From JAFDBW01 sp963723355 (lineage in GTDB: Bacteria; Desulfobacterota; Desulfuromonadia; Desulfuromonadales; BM103), in contig CAVRQQ010000002.1 of the NCBI GenBank assembly GCA_963723355.1, forward strand, positions 189,925 to 253,924: DNA of 64,000 nucleotides, given 5' to 3'. Position 1 is the stretch's first letter, and every line of letters begins with the position of its first letter. A model generated the notes under the pieces. It was not told the origin of the DNA. It was given only the letters and a program-made list of their open reading frames with translations, and did not search any database. Made by a program: the position numbers and the translations under genes. Below are positions 63,879 to 64,000 of this stretch, piece by piece.

Positions 63879-64000
63879 CCTCTATCCTGAAATCTGGCCG
63901 AACTTTATCAACCACCCAGGAGGATGATCCACTCTAATATCCCCCTAGTTTGTCTGCCTAGCCTGCAACATAAACATTACTATTTAAGTATGAGTTGTTC

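Noticed and set aside
63924..64000. Frame open to the window end after GGAGG
   Set aside because: The ribosome site abuts the ATG, only 25 codons are visible and none is recognisable.

Overview
The window looks like a chromosomal segment of a Deltaproteobacterium (Desulfobacterota), most likely Desulfuromonadales-like. This is inferred from gene content: class III PHA synthase genes, a B12-binding radical SAM enzyme, a probable selenoprotein rhodanese, a ferredoxin-nitroreductase fusion and GOGAT/GS nitrogen assimilation. No rRNA, tRNA, CRISPR array, intact transposase or phage module is visible.

Layout. 0-3 kb: a small secreted protein, then an OmpR-type two-component pair on the minus strand. 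3.2-9.3 kb: glutamate synthase gltB-gltD. 9.4-15.5 kb: a minus-strand run of a zinc-protease-like protein, a RimK-type ligase, an AstE-like deacylase, CorA and a large MscS channel. 15.7-18.9 kb: GNAT, M20 peptidase and MgtE. 19.2-23.7 kb: glnA, a remnant gene, N-formylglutamate amidohydrolase, a Na/Ca antiporter and YitT. 24-28.5 kb: Trm112-like protein, radical SAM enzyme, a small membrane protein, renalase-like oxidoreductase and SRPBCC protein. 28.6-32.5 kb: ABC1 kinase and small phasin, divergent from a MerR/B12 regulator and a DUF457 membrane protein. 32.8-35 kb: crotonase, a truncated sugar dehydrogenase and nitroreductase. 35.7-50.3 kb: a polyhydroxyalkanoate (PHA) island. 50.7-57 kb: a probable ornithine/D-amino-acid catabolic island. 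57.4-63.2 kb: PilZ protein, AEC transporter, radical SAM, acyl-CoA ligase, ferritin-like protein and selenoprotein rhodanese.

The PHA island is the richest part. It holds an N-terminally extended KAS III translationally coupled to a 1401-residue biotin/carboxyltransferase protein with no biotin carboxylase domain, three SDR reductases, a phasin, an XRE regulator, PhaE with a histone-like tail, class III PhaC and a thiolase. Acetoacetyl-CoA could therefore be made either by the thiolase or by condensation with malonyl-CoA, then reduced and polymerised. The phasin and phaE upstream regions share a 12-base motif, and the XRE gene lies between them.

The last complete gene is a rhodanese whose reading frame is interrupted by an in-frame TGA exactly where homologues carry Cys in a YCxCPNE motif, followed by a small hairpin at a suitable distance for a bacterial SECIS. 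Three copies of a hairpin-rich repeat (two of about 600 bp, one partial) and a 50-bp element present twice are the main unexplained non-coding structures.

About 17 single-base indels break ten otherwise well-conserved genes, many of them in short homopolymers. I read these mostly as sequencing or assembly errors and annotate those genes as single units.
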